A stretch of 64,000 nt of DNA. Origin: Candidatus Hydrogenedentota bacterium. GTDB taxonomy: Bacteria; Hydrogenedentota; Hydrogenedentia; Hydrogenedentales; SLHB01. The DNA lies in assembly GCA_020848835.1 (NCBI GenBank), contig JADLHJ010000037.1, forward strand, positions 1-64,000, written 5' to 3'. The notes under the pieces are model-generated. The model saw only the letters and a program-made list of their open reading frames with translations. It did not search any database and was not told the origin of the DNA. Shown piece after piece: positions 1 through 8,633 of the stretch. The position numbers and the translations under genes are program-made. How positions within the stretch are numbered: the first letter of the stretch is position 1; each line of letters begins with the position of its first letter.

Positions 1-172
1 AAAAGCTAAGCTGGCACCCGGAGTCGTCTGGGGTATCGGCAGCGAGCCGGTCTTCCAGGATCCCGATCAGCTTGCGCCGTTCGTGATCATCCACCCGATC
101 CCAGGTGGCCGATTCTTCCGGTGTCATGGTGTACCGCCGCGAACCATAACGCAGATGCTTAGTATGCTTCAT
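1..172 (-). CDS. hypothetical protein, C-terminus beyond the window edge
   Basis: An open frame reads from ATG at 172 down through the window edge without a stop (57 codons visible). It begins MKHTKHLRYG and is rich in charged residues (RRYTM, WDRVDDHERRK, EDRLAADTPDD). A GGGGAG-like ribosome site lies about ten bases upstream of the start. No domain is recognised and no membrane segment or signal peptide is visible. The frame could be spurious because it is truncated, but its acidic/basic composition resembles a real small soluble protein. Confidence 0.45.
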   Translation of the reverse strand, partial: MKHTKHLRYGSRRYTMTPEESATWDRVDDHERRKLIGILEDRLAADTPDDSGCQLSF

Positions 173-332
173 GGCGAAAGGCTCCCCGAATTGCAGTAGT
201 ATAGCAGAATCCCTCCGAAAAGGGGACTACCCTTTCCGATTGGGGTTGTGCAGATGTAGTTGTTGCGTGGACGTACATGTAGGACATTTGAAGAATCAGA
301 CTGGTTAGGAAACGGCTAGGTTTCGGGAATTG

Positions 333-361
333 TTGACATCGGGGACTTCCCTGTACGGTAT
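333..361 (+). promoter_or_regulatory. possible sigma70-type promoter for the CYTH gene
   Basis: TTGACA at 333-338 is followed after 17 bases by CGGTAT at 356-361, about 50 bases before the CYTH start. The -35 is a consensus match but the -10 is weak. The rest of 173-408 holds no gene I can support. Confidence 0.3.
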
Positions 362-408
362 TTTGTAGTATTTGTCAATTATTTACTATCCCTTGGGGTC
401 TTGTCGCA

Positions 409-891
409 ATGGGTGTAGAGATCGAACGTAAGTTTTTGGTTTGCGGCGAGGATTGGGGGCAGACACCCCGGGCTGAGCACTGCAGGCAGGGATACCTAGC
501 GTTTGGACCGCCGGTCGCGGTGCGGGTGCGCATTATGGGCGGGGTGGCTACGCTGAACGTCAAGACCGCTACAACCGCAATAAGCCGTCACGAATTCGAA
601 TACGAAATACCAATGACAGATGCGGAATCGATTCTCGCCACTTCGTGCGCGGGGGCGATCATTGAAAAGACGCGGCATTGCGTGGAGTATGGTGGAAAGA
701 CTTGGGAAGTCGATGTGTTCGCAGGGTCCAACGCGGGGCTCATCGTTGCGGAGATCGAGATCGATTCGGAAGACGAACCCTTTGAACGCCCGCCTTGGTT
801 GGGGCGTGAGGTTTCCGGTGTCCCGCGCTATCTGAACACGTCGTTGTGTCAACGTCCTTACTCGGAATGGAGCCCGGAAGAACGTGCGTGA
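409..891 (+). CDS. CYTH domain protein (triphosphate tunnel metalloenzyme family)
   Basis: This 160-aa protein opens with the CYTH signature EIERKFLV at residues 4-11. These alternating acidic and basic residues line the tunnel that binds triphosphate and divalent metal. Later the family pattern continues with EFEYEIP, a central IEKTRH segment and EIEIDSEDE near residue 115-125. The family includes inorganic triphosphatases and class IV adenylate cyclases; most bacterial single-domain members hydrolyse triphosphate, so cyclase activity should not be assumed. It is cytoplasmic, with no signal or membrane segment. Its stop overlaps the next gene's GTG start by eight bases, suggesting coupled translation. 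Confidence 0.9.
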   Translation: MGVEIERKFLVCGEDWGQTPRAEHCRQGYLAFGPPVAVRVRIMGGVATLNVKTATTAISRHEFEYEIPMTDAESILATSCAGAIIEKTRHCVEYGGKTWEVDVFAGSNAGLIVAEIEIDSEDEPFERPPWLGREVSGVPRYLNTSLCQRPYSEWSPEERA

Positions 892-2359
892 GAGCAGTCC
901 TGTCAAACTCGCCGTTGAATCCGTTTCCTTTTTTATGCGCAACGTGCGGATGCGGTTGCCGTTTCGTTACGGCAAGGCGTGTCTGACCGCGGCGCCTTTG
1001 TTGCACGTAAAGCTCATCGCGCGCGATGAGGACGGCATCGCGATAACCGGTACGAGCGCGGACATGCTGCCGCCGAAGTGGTTCGATAAAGCGCCGGATA
1101 AAGATTACGCGCGGAACATCAGCGATCTTGTGCTTGCCGCGAAGACCGGTGTGCAAGGATATCTCGCGGTGGCAAATACGTGCCGTACGCCGTACGACAT
1201 TTGGCAGGAGGCGTATGGGCTGGTGCAGGATGCGACGCAACTTGTCGGGCTGAACGCGTTGACGGGATCGTTTGGATCTTCAATCATTGAACGCGCGTTG
1301 ATCGATGCGGCAGGTAAGGCCGCGGAATGCAATTATCACGCGCTGGTGAAGAACAACTTATTGGGAGTCGATCCTGGTCTTGTGCATGACGAGCTTGCGG
1401 GCAAAAATATTGCCGATGCAATTCCGAATTTGCCTGCTGCGTCTATTGCCGTGCGTCATACGGTCGGGCTTGGCGATCCGATTACGGATGCGGAGATCGC
1501 GCTTGCCGATCGGTTGAACGATGGTATACCGCAGAGCGTCGAGGCGTGGATACGCGAAGCGGGTGTGCGGTATTTCAAGGTAAAGGTCTGCGCAAATCTC
1601 GATATCGACAAACCGCGACTAATCGCGCTGGCGAAGTTGCTGGATGCGGCGCTGCCGGTGGCGTATCACCTCACGCTCGATGGCAATGAGCAGTTTCATA
1701 CTGTGGATGAATTGCGTGCGTGGTATGGGGTATTGCGCGAGTGCGGGGAACTGCAACGGTTGTTGTCGCGCGTGTTGTTGCTGGAACAACCGATTGAGCG
1801 CAGCGCGGCGTTGTCGGATGCCGGTGTTCAGGGGCTGTCGAATGCGATCGAGTTGCCGCCGGTGATCATAGACGAATCGGACGACAATATCGATGCGTTC
1901 AAAGAAGCCGCTGTGCTGGGCTATCGCGGTGTGAGCGTGAAGAATTGCAAGGGCGTGTTTCAGGGGTTGATGAACCGGATGTTGGTCGATCATTTTAACG
2001 CGCAGGGTGAGCGGCAATACACGCTGTCCGCCGAAGACCTTTGCAATCAACCGCTGGTGCCGTTGCAACAGGACCTTTGCGCGTTGAGCGTATTGGGGAT
2101 TGATCACGTGGAGCGCAATGGGCACCACTACTGCGGGGCGATGGACCATGTGTCGCATTTGGAACTGGAAGATTGCTTGAAGGTGCATGGGGCGCTGTAT
2201 GAGCGATTTGGATCGAGTGCTCGATTGTCGATTCTGAATGGCGTGCTTGATTTGGGGTCGTTGCAGCAGCCTGGGTTTGGGTTGGGGAACGTTGTGGATT
2301 ATTCGAGCATGGTGCCGTTGCACGATTGGGAGTATGAGTCGCTGGACGTGGATGGGTAG
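884..2359 (+). CDS. enolase superfamily protein (mandelate racemase / muconate lactonizing-like)
   Basis: The 491-aa product has the enolase-superfamily layout: an N-terminal capping domain (SVSFFMRNV then RLPFRYG) and a barrel. The barrel has a KVK motif near residue 232, metal-ligand candidates D in LDGNEQ (about 266), E in LLEQPIE (about 300) and D/E in IIDESD (about 329), and a lysine in VKNCK near 352. Such enzymes abstract a proton alpha to a carboxylate; the substrate cannot be read from sequence. It is longer than the usual 350-420 residues, with extra sequence before the KVK motif and a long C-terminal tail. A GTG at 884 is preferred over ATG at 935 because the capping-domain strand lies between them. 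Confidence 0.82.
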   Translation: MRESSPVKLAVESVSFFMRNVRMRLPFRYGKACLTAAPLLHVKLIARDEDGIAITGTSADMLPPKWFDKAPDKDYARNISDLVLAAKTGVQGYLAVANTCRTPYDIWQEAYGLVQDATQLVGLNALTGSFGSSIIERALIDAAGKAAECNYHALVKNNLLGVDPGLVHDELAGKNIADAIPNLPAASIAVRHTVGLGDPITDAEIALADRLNDGIPQSVEAWIREAGVRYFKVKVCANLDIDKPRLIALAKLLDAALPVAYHLTLDGNEQFHTVDELRAWYGVLRECGELQRLLSRVLLLEQPIERSAALSDAGVQGLSNAIELPPVIIDESDDNIDAFKEAAVLGYRGVSVKNCKGVFQGLMNRMLVDHFNAQGERQYTLSAEDLCNQPLVPLQQDLCALSVLGIDHVERNGHHYCGAMDHVSHLELEDCLKVHGALYERFGSSARLSILNGVLDLGSLQQPGFGLGNVVDYSSMVPLHDWEYESLDVDG

Positions 2360-2374
2360 GTTTGTGATGAAGAA

Positions 2375-2423
2375 CAAAGCGGAGCTTTGCAAGAGCGCGT
2401 TACCAAGCGGGAGCTTGGTAACG
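2375..2423. repeat. two-hairpin intergenic element (AAGC-loop-GCTT family)
   Basis: Two adjacent perfect hairpins: arms CAAAGC/GCTTTG with loop GGA (2375-2389), and 11-bp arms starting CGTTACC with loop GGGA (2398-2423). The same design recurs at 4846-4954 and 13127-13177. It lies between the enolase-like gene and the next start and is non-coding by my reading. Confidence 0.8.
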
Positions 2424-2467
2424 AGAATACGACGAGAATGCAATGGGAATGTAAGAGCAATGTAACT

Positions 2468-3091
2468 ATGGACGACGTGGACGCAAAAGACCCGCAAATA
2501 TTGGGTACCAAACTGGCCGTCATTAGTCTATTCTGTGCATTGCTCCTGCCTGTTTTTCCACCTTTCCCTTCCATCGCAGCGATTATCATCGGCCATATTG
2601 CGCGGATTCGTATTAGTGAATTCAGTCGCGCCAAAATCGGTTCTATTGTATCTGTAATTGCTTTGTTTTTTGGCTACTCCGGAATAGTCGTTTACTTGTT
2701 AACACCTGCCGATGGACCGCTAATGCCATGGGGAAGATCTGAAGCCGCCCGGAGAGCTTCCTGCCAACATAATCTTCAGCAGATCAAGTATGCTTGTATG
2801 GCGTATTCATCAAATCACGGTGGCATATTGCCCGAGAAATTCAACGATCTTTCTCCTGAATTTATCACCGAGCCAGCGGTTTTTTTGTGCCCTTCATCGA
2901 AAGCTAGCATGGGTGATACTTCTGCGATTGATTCATGGACCTCTTATGAATTTATCTCCAACGTTTCTGGAGAAAATGTCGATCATTTCGTCACGGTTAG
3001 AGAAAAGGATCGGCACGCTCATACGCTTGGCAGAAACTATCTGTATCCAGACGGGCGAATCGCTTTTGTGCGCGAACGTGATGAAAAATAA
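2468..3091 (+). CDS. membrane protein with DUF4190-like N-terminus and pseudopilin-like C-terminus
   Basis: Read from ATG at 2468 the product is 207 aa. Two hydrophobic segments lie at about residues 13-40 and 60-80, with the small-residue spacing typical of DUF4190 membrane proteins. After TPADG follows a soluble part containing CQHNLQQI, a YSSNHGG turn, LPEKFNDL and FLCPSS. These resemble the C-terminal domain of DUF1559 / GspG-type pseudopilins, which have N-xQI helices and a CPS motif. No N-terminal prepilin cleavage site is present. A farther ATG at 2387 would translate through the hairpin repeat, so it is rejected. Function is unknown. AIM24 follows after 14 bases. Confidence 0.75.
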   Translation: MDDVDAKDPQILGTKLAVISLFCALLLPVFPPFPSIAAIIIGHIARIRISEFSRAKIGSIVSVIALFFGYSGIVVYLLTPADGPLMPWGRSEAARRASCQHNLQQIKYACMAYSSNHGGILPEKFNDLSPEFITEPAVFLCPSSKASMGDTSAIDSWTSYEFISNVSGENVDHFVTVREKDRHAHTLGRNYLYPDGRIAFVRERDEK

Positions 3092-3105
3092 TCGAGGGTT
3101 CCGCT

Positions 3106-3810
3106 ATGCAACGCTATTCGATCAATGAATTCATTCAACAGACGGCGCAACGCGATCGCGGGCAGGGGTTGTTCGAGCATGAGAACGAGCGCATGCTCGA
3201 AATTAATTTGAATGGAACGATTTGGATGAAGACGGGCGCGATGGTGGCGTATCGCGGGGACGTGAAGTTTACGCGCGAGGGGATTATGGAGCATGGTCTC
3301 GCGAAAATGTTGAAGCGCGCGGCCACGGGCGAGGGCACGCAATTGACGCGTGCCGACGGCAATGGCGCCGTGTACGTCGCGGATATGGGTAAGAAGATTA
3401 CGATCCTGCATTTGAATAACGAGGCGATTGTCGTGAATGGAAACGATTTGCTTGCGTTTGAGCCAAGCATTCAGTGGGACGTGAAGATGATGCGGAAACT
3501 TGCGGCGGTGGTGTCCGGCGGACTTTTCAATTTTCGGCTTGAAGGCACGGGGCTTGTTGCAGTGTCAACGCATTACGATCCGGTTACTTTGCTCGTGGAG
3601 CCGGGACAGCCGGTATTTACCGATCCGAATGCGACGGTGGTGTGGTCAGGATCGTTGCAGCCGGAATTCAAGACGGATATTTCGTTCAAGACATTCTTGG
3701 GGCGAGGCAGCGGCGAATCGGTGCAGATGAAATTCGATGGACAGGGGTTTGTCGTCGTGCAGCCTTACGAAGAAGTTTATATGCAGCATGCGAAGACGCC
3801 GGGGCAGTAG
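3106..3810 (+). CDS. AIM24 family protein
   Basis: The 234-aa protein matches the AIM24/DUF124 beta-rich fold. It has FEHENERMLEI near the start, WMKTGAMVAYRG in the first third, a GNGAVYVADMG segment, an LLAFEPSIQW block, and a glycine-rich SGGLFNFRLEGTGLVA stretch before the conserved end QGFVVVQPYEE. There is no signal peptide or membrane span. Bacterial members are of unknown biochemical function; the yeast namesake is mitochondrial. The ATG at 3106 follows the upstream stop by 14 bases, and the MetE-like gene begins 20 bases downstream, so co-transcription is plausible. Confidence 0.88.
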   Translation: MQRYSINEFIQQTAQRDRGQGLFEHENERMLEINLNGTIWMKTGAMVAYRGDVKFTREGIMEHGLAKMLKRAATGEGTQLTRADGNGAVYVADMGKKITILHLNNEAIVVNGNDLLAFEPSIQWDVKMMRKLAAVVSGGLFNFRLEGTGLVAVSTHYDPVTLLVEPGQPVFTDPNATVVWSGSLQPEFKTDISFKTFLGRGSGESVQMKFDGQGFVVVQPYEEVYMQHAKTPGQ

Positions 3811-3829
3811 TGGAAGGAAAGAGGGAAGC

Positions 3830-4825
3830 ATGATTAAGACAACAGTTGTTGGCAGTTATCCCGTACCGGATTGGCTTACAGCGAGTCCGAGCGAGCAGGC
3901 GGTGATCGATGCGACGCGGGTGATCTTCAAGATTCAGGAAGATGCGGGTATCGATGTAATCGCCGACGGCGAAATTTATCGCTACGACATCAATCATCCT
4001 GATACAAACGGGATGATTGACTATTTTGTGCGACCTCTTGCGAACGTGCGTTCGCAGCCCACGCGCGCGGACATTGCGAAATTTCACGGCGACAAGCAAA
4101 TGGCGTTTCGCGCGAAGCCTGCGGGGGTTGTGGATGGGCCGATTGGCGAAGGACAGCTCAACCTCGCGCTGGATTATGAACGTGCCCGCGCGTTGACGAA
4201 GGCGGACATGAAGTTCACGATCACCGGGCCCCACATGCTCAGCAAGACGCTGCTCGACAATCATTACGGCGATCGCGCGGCGTTGTGCGATGCGATTGCG
4301 GATGTGCTGGCGGCGCAGGTATCGGAAATTTATCCCGAGGTTGTGCAGCTTGACGAGGCGAATATACCGGGGCATCCGGAAGACGCGGCGTGGGCGGTGA
4401 AGAGCATCAACCGTGTGCTCGATGCGGTGAAGACGACCCCGGCAGTACACCTTTGTTTCGGCAATTACGGCGGTCAGACGGTGCAGCAGGGCGATTGGAA
4501 CAATCTCATTGATTTCCTGAGCGCGTTGCACGCGGACCACGTTTTGCTTGAAGTGGTGCATCAGCACTCGTGGGAGCTGAAGAATCTTGCACGGATCGAT
4601 CCAAAGGTGAAGATTGGGTTAGGTGTCGTTGATATTAAGTCAAACGTTATTGAGACCCCAGATCAGATCGCCAAACGGATTGAAGACGCCGTCGAAGCGC
4701 TGGGCGAGGAGCGCATTGCGTATATTAATCCGGATTGCGGGTTCTGGATGTTGAAGCGGAGTGTGGCGGACAGGAAGATCCGCGCGCTGGTGCAGGGACG
4801 GGATTTGTTTGAGGGGCGGACGTAA
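3830..4825 (+). CDS. single-module cobalamin-independent methionine synthase (MetE C-terminal) family protein
   Basis: This 331-aa protein equals only the C-terminal catalytic barrel of MetE, which in E. coli is about 750 aa. It begins TTVVGSYP, typical of the module. All four zinc ligands are visible: H207 and C209 in VHLCFG, E241 in LLEVVH and C303 in NPDCGFW. The family transfers a methyl group to homocysteine or another thiol. The missing N-terminal module in full-length MetE helps bind folate, so the methyl donor here may differ, as in archaeal core-MetE enzymes. The ATG at 3830 has a GGAAAGAGGG ribosome site; a farther upstream start overlapping AIM24 is rejected. Confidence 0.85.
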   Translation: MIKTTVVGSYPVPDWLTASPSEQAVIDATRVIFKIQEDAGIDVIADGEIYRYDINHPDTNGMIDYFVRPLANVRSQPTRADIAKFHGDKQMAFRAKPAGVVDGPIGEGQLNLALDYERARALTKADMKFTITGPHMLSKTLLDNHYGDRAALCDAIADVLAAQVSEIYPEVVQLDEANIPGHPEDAAWAVKSINRVLDAVKTTPAVHLCFGNYGGQTVQQGDWNNLIDFLSALHADHVLLEVVHQHSWELKNLARIDPKVKIGLGVVDIKSNVIETPDQIAKRIEDAVEALGEERIAYINPDCGFWMLKRSVADRKIRALVQGRDLFEGRT

Positions 4826-4845
4826 CGATGTTCCTCGATTTCTCG

Positions 4846-4954
4846 TTCCCAAGTTTCACTTGGGAAGGCAAAAGTTCGCGAAGTTGCACTTCGCGATTAG
4901 AGAAGGAAGCACAGCTTCCAAGATAATTGCGTTCCCAAGCACAGCTTGGGAACG
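4846..4954. repeat. four-hairpin intergenic element (AAGC-loop-GCTT family)
   Basis: Four perfect hairpins stand in line: 4846-4866 (9-bp arms, loop TTC), 4876-4896 (9-bp arms, loop TGC), 4905-4919 (6-bp arms, loop ACA) and 4930-4954 (11-bp arms beginning CGTTCCC, loop ACA). All loops are three bases and the stem always closes with AAG(C/T) opposite (G/A)CTT, while the outer stem differs. The block fills most of the space between the MetE-like gene and the esterase gene. Confidence 0.85.
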
Positions 4955-4994
4955 AGAATCTACGGCTGAGCGAATCTGTCAATAAGGGTGCATA

Positions 4995-7007
4995 ATGTCG
5001 ATCAAAAACAATTTGCGGCAAATTTTGTTGGCGGCTATTTCATCGTCCATGCTTTTAGTGCCATCGCAAGCACAGACAAACGTCCTCACTGAAGCGGATA
5101 AGCCCGCGCAGATGATGGAGACGTATCTCCGCGGGAAGATGGTGGATGCGTTTGAGCGGCGGGCGGAGGCGTATGAGAAGATCAAGACGCCGGAGGACGC
5201 GGCGGCGCATTCGCAGAAGATTCGCGATTTTTTTGTGCAGCAGCTTGGGGGGTGGCCGGAGAAAACGGATCTGAATGCGCGTGTGATGGATACGTTGGAT
5301 CGCGGTGCGTACAAGATTGAGAAAGTGATTTATGAGAGCCGTCCGAGTTTTCACGTTACTGCGTTGATGTATTTGCCGAAGACGAAGGGGCCTTACCCGG
5401 CGGTGTTGTTTCCTTGCGGGCACGATGTAAACGGCAAGGCGGGCGAGGCGTATCAGCGGGCGTGCGCATTTCTTGCGGTGAATGGCATTGCGGTTCTGTG
5501 TTATGACCCGATTGGTCAGGGCGAGCGTGCGCAGATACTCAACGAGAACGGGAAGCAGAAATACACTTCGACGATTGAGCACACGCTGGTGACGGTGTCG
5601 TGCATTCCGCTGGGCACGAGTGTGGCGGCGTTTCGCATTTGGGATGGTATCCGCGGGATCGATTACCTGCAAAGCCGCGATGACATCATCAAGGACAAGA
5701 TCGGTTGCACGGGAAATTCCGGCGGCGGGACTTTGACAACGTACATTTCCGCGCTTGACGATCGCGTGTATTGCGCAGCGCCGAGCTGTTACATCACTTC
5801 GCTGAAAGATTTGATCCTTATCGATGGCCCGCACGACGGCGAGCAGTGCATCGCGGGGCAGCTTGCGTTTGGGATGGACCACGCGGACTACCTCATGGCG
5901 CGCGCGCCGAAGCCTACGTTGGTGTGTTGCGCGACGCGCGATTTCTTTCCCATCGCGGGCACCTGGGACACCTACCGGATGACGAAGCGGTTCTATACGC
6001 GGCTGGGTTATCCGGAGCGGCTGGAAATTGCGGAGGCCGACGAGGAACACGGGTTCACGCCGATGTTGCGCCAAGCGATGGTGCGTTGGATGAAGCGCTG
6101 GTTGTTGAATGTCGATGACACGGCGACGGAGCCGGATGTCACGCCGTTGACCGATGAGGAAGCGTTGGTGACGGCGGAAGGGCAGGTGCTGAAACTTGAA
6201 GGCGAGCGATCGGTTTGGGATATCAACAATGCGCTTGCTGACCAGCTTGCGGAGCAGCGCAAGGCGGCCAATCTGCCTAAAGAGGAGTTGTTGGCGAAGG
6301 TTCGCTCGATCACCGGCATTCGCGAGTTGAAGGACTTACCGAAACCAGAGGTTCAAACAGTAGCGTCCGCAGAAAAGGACGGGTATCGCGTGGAGAGCCT
6401 TGTGCTGTGCCCTGAGCCAGGCTTGGCGATACCTGCGATGCTGTACGTCCCTACCGGCGAAGTGCAAAGTTGCGCATTGAGCGTTACTGAATTTGGGAAG
6501 GATTTTAAGTCTGGAATGTGTGAAGCGCTTGTCCAGAATAAGACGTTAGCACTGGTTGTTGATCTTCCAAACACGGGCGAGACGGCATCTTCATGGTCTC
6601 ACGGCGCAGAGTGGGAAAGGCTATTTAGTCCCAGTTACAAAGCAACCATGCTCGCCTACCAATTGGATCGACCTTTTGTGACGATGTGGGCAGAAGAGAT
6701 ATTGGTTCTCGCGCGCTATTTGCAGGAACGGCCCGAAGCAAATAAAAATCGGGTGCAACTCTTCGCAGAGGGCATAATCGTTCCTGCTGCACTTCACGCG
6801 GTGGCGCTCGACGCAGACAATTCCTTCGCATCGCTGCACACACCGGCACTAACGACGTGGGATGCGAATGTTCGTTCCCCTGAGGCGGCTCGTGTATTCG
6901 TTACCACGGTCCACGGTGCCCTTCGCGCGTATGACCTTGGCGATCTGCAAGCTGCGATTAAAGAAAGCGTGAAGCTCTACGTCTCAGAATCAAAAACGCG
7001 GAACTAA
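4995..7007 (+). CDS. secreted acetyl xylan esterase-like alpha/beta hydrolase
   Basis: The 670-aa product starts with a signal peptide (MSIKNNLRQ, hydrophobic core, cleavage after SQA). The alpha/beta-hydrolase core resembles the AXE1 / acetyl xylan esterase group found widely in planctomycetes. The nucleophile is S242 in GNSGGG, the acid D316 in TRDFFP and the base H352 in DEEHGF. It lacks the short length of a single-domain AXE1 (about 320 aa); residues 400-670 form a second region that looks like a degenerate hydrolase repeat without a clear nucleophile elbow. It probably removes acyl groups from polysaccharides in the periplasm or outside the cell. Its stop lies 8 bases from the convergent MFS gene's stop. 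Confidence 0.85.
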   Translation: MSIKNNLRQILLAAISSSMLLVPSQAQTNVLTEADKPAQMMETYLRGKMVDAFERRAEAYEKIKTPEDAAAHSQKIRDFFVQQLGGWPEKTDLNARVMDTLDRGAYKIEKVIYESRPSFHVTALMYLPKTKGPYPAVLFPCGHDVNGKAGEAYQRACAFLAVNGIAVLCYDPIGQGERAQILNENGKQKYTSTIEHTLVTVSCIPLGTSVAAFRIWDGIRGIDYLQSRDDIIKDKIGCTGNSGGGTLTTYISALDDRVYCAAPSCYITSLKDLILIDGPHDGEQCIAGQLAFGMDHADYLMARAPKPTLVCCATRDFFPIAGTWDTYRMTKRFYTRLGYPERLEIAEADEEHGFTPMLRQAMVRWMKRWLLNVDDTATEPDVTPLTDEEALVTAEGQVLKLEGERSVWDINNALADQLAEQRKAANLPKEELLAKVRSITGIRELKDLPKPEVQTVASAEKDGYRVESLVLCPEPGLAIPAMLYVPTGEVQSCALSVTEFGKDFKSGMCEALVQNKTLALVVDLPNTGETASSWSHGAEWERLFSPSYKATMLAYQLDRPFVTMWAEEILVLARYLQERPEANKNRVQLFAEGIIVPAALHAVALDADNSFASLHTPALTTWDANVRSPEAARVFVTTVHGALRAYDLGDLQAAIKESVKLYVSESKTRN

Positions 7008-7015
7008 AAGAATTT

Positions 7016-8509
7016 CTATTCCGCTTCGCGGCGTCGCTGGCGCCATTGTTTTAAGGTGCCGAAGGGGAAGTTGATCATTTGGCGCATGCCGGCGACGGTG
7101 GAGACTTGGCGGGCCATGCGGCGCATTTGCAGCATGAGCTCCTGGCGCACGACGGCTTCTTCTACTTCGCCTTCTTCGCGTACGGCTAAGAGACGATGGA
7201 TCGCGATTGCGCCGAAGACTGCTGCGAGCAGGAATACGTAGTCGAGACCTTGCAGATCGACTGTTGGCACATCAAAGCGCGCGGCGCCGGTAGCTGCATC
7301 GATGCCGCGCAGCGAAATCTGCAGTTCGAATTGCGCCGCGGCGTCCCCCACTACGCCTGCGAGAATTGGCGCTATGGTGGCCATCACGCCGGAGATGAGT
7401 GCATTGACGGCGAGGTACGCGGTCGCTTTGCCGTAAGGCGCGGCCTTGAACGCGAGATTGCTCGTACAGAGCGTGACGCCTGCCGTTGAGATCCCAGCGA
7501 GGACGTGGATTCCAATCAGCAGCGGTATGGTCAGGAAGTAGGCGTCAGGCATCGTGGTGAACGGCCACACCAGAAACGTGATGATAAACAGCGGACCGGA
7601 TACCGTCAGCACCGATTTGTTCGAGTAACTATCCGCGATGCGGCCCCACACGCGGAAGAACACCACGTTCACCAATTGACTCAGCACTGACAAACCGATC
7701 ACCCAGACCATGCTCATCTCAAGCTTGCGGAGCATGTAAACCGCGAAGAAGGGCGCGGCAAAGTTTACCGCGAAATTCCACCAGCCGAGGAAGATCAGTA
7801 CGTCGCGGAATTTCGCGTCGCGGAGTGGTTCCTTCAAGATTTCCCGCACTGTTGTGCCGGATTGTTTCGGCATTTCGGGTTCTGGCATACGGGCGATGAA
7901 AAGTAAACTAACGCCTGCGGAAAGTGCGGCGACGACAAAGACGATGGTGTACGCGCCGAGCGGCGTAGCGTGGTGCTGCTTCCACGCGTCTACCATGACT
8001 GCGCCCGCCACGCTGAGCACTGCGCCGATAAAGGTTGCCAGCGCCATGCGTTTGGCGAAGAAGGTGCCGAACACGGGCATGGGCACGAGATCGCGGACCC
8101 AGGAGTTCCATGCGCAATTGGCGAGGTTGCCCGTGGCGAAGTGGACGAGCAGCAGTATGATGAATGATGGTATCCAGTAATCGCGCGGCACCAGCCAGGG
8201 CACAAACGCGATAACGAACCAGACGAGGCGGCTGACTGTCGCGGCGTAGAGCGCGAGCGCTTTGCGTTTACGATAGTGTTCGACGAGCACGATGGACGGT
8301 AGTTGCAGTATTTGGGCGAGCGGACCTGCGGCGGCAATCACGCCGACTACGACGTTTGACGCGCCGAGCGATAGCGCGAACCCGATTAGGAACGCGCCCG
8401 TGGTGAGCACGCCCATGAAGGTGACGAAGGCCGCGTCGTAGAGCATCATGCGCATGCCGAGGGCGATGTCGTCTTGCGAGAGCGATTCTTTTGGATGGAA
8501 GTAGGGCAT
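7016..8509 (-). CDS. MFS transporter
   Basis: A 497-aa integral membrane protein with about twelve hydrophobic segments and the major-facilitator layout: paired bundles, basic cytoplasmic loops (EHYRKRKAL after TM2) and RVWGRIADSYSNK between TM8 and TM9. A periplasmic-sized insert of about 50 residues, beginning near DAAAQFELQ, lies between the last helices. The basic C-terminus (LKQWRQRRREAE) is cytoplasmic. Substrate is unknown. I chose ATG at 8509 (MPYFHPKES) over a TTG at 8557 because the 16 extra residues are basic and not family-like. It is divergent from the enoyl-CoA hydratase gene and convergent with the esterase gene. Confidence 0.85.
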   Translation of the reverse strand: MPYFHPKESLSQDDIALGMRMMLYDAAFVTFMGVLTTGAFLIGFALSLGASNVVVGVIAAAGPLAQILQLPSIVLVEHYRKRKALALYAATVSRLVWFVIAFVPWLVPRDYWIPSFIILLLVHFATGNLANCAWNSWVRDLVPMPVFGTFFAKRMALATFIGAVLSVAGAVMVDAWKQHHATPLGAYTIVFVVAALSAGVSLLFIARMPEPEMPKQSGTTVREILKEPLRDAKFRDVLIFLGWWNFAVNFAAPFFAVYMLRKLEMSMVWVIGLSVLSQLVNVVFFRVWGRIADSYSNKSVLTVSGPLFIITFLVWPFTTMPDAYFLTIPLLIGIHVLAGISTAGVTLCTSNLAFKAAPYGKATAYLAVNALISGVMATIAPILAGVVGDAAAQFELQISLRGIDAATGAARFDVPTVDLQGLDYVFLLAAVFGAIAIHRLLAVREEGEVEEAVVRQELMLQMRRMARQVSTVAGMRQMINFPFGTLKQWRQRRREAE

Positions 8510-8633
8510 GGACGTGGTCTGCGTGAGTCCCCTGCGCGTGCTGCGCGTAAACGGCAATAGTTTAGCAATTCAAAGCTGCTTAGGCGAAAGCGCGTCAATC
8601 TCTGAATGACTGCGTGCAATGGGTGCTTACATC

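Noticed and set aside
1619..2497. 292-codon minus-strand frame
   Set aside because: Antisense to the enolase-like gene, with an His/Arg-rich composition typical of shadows.
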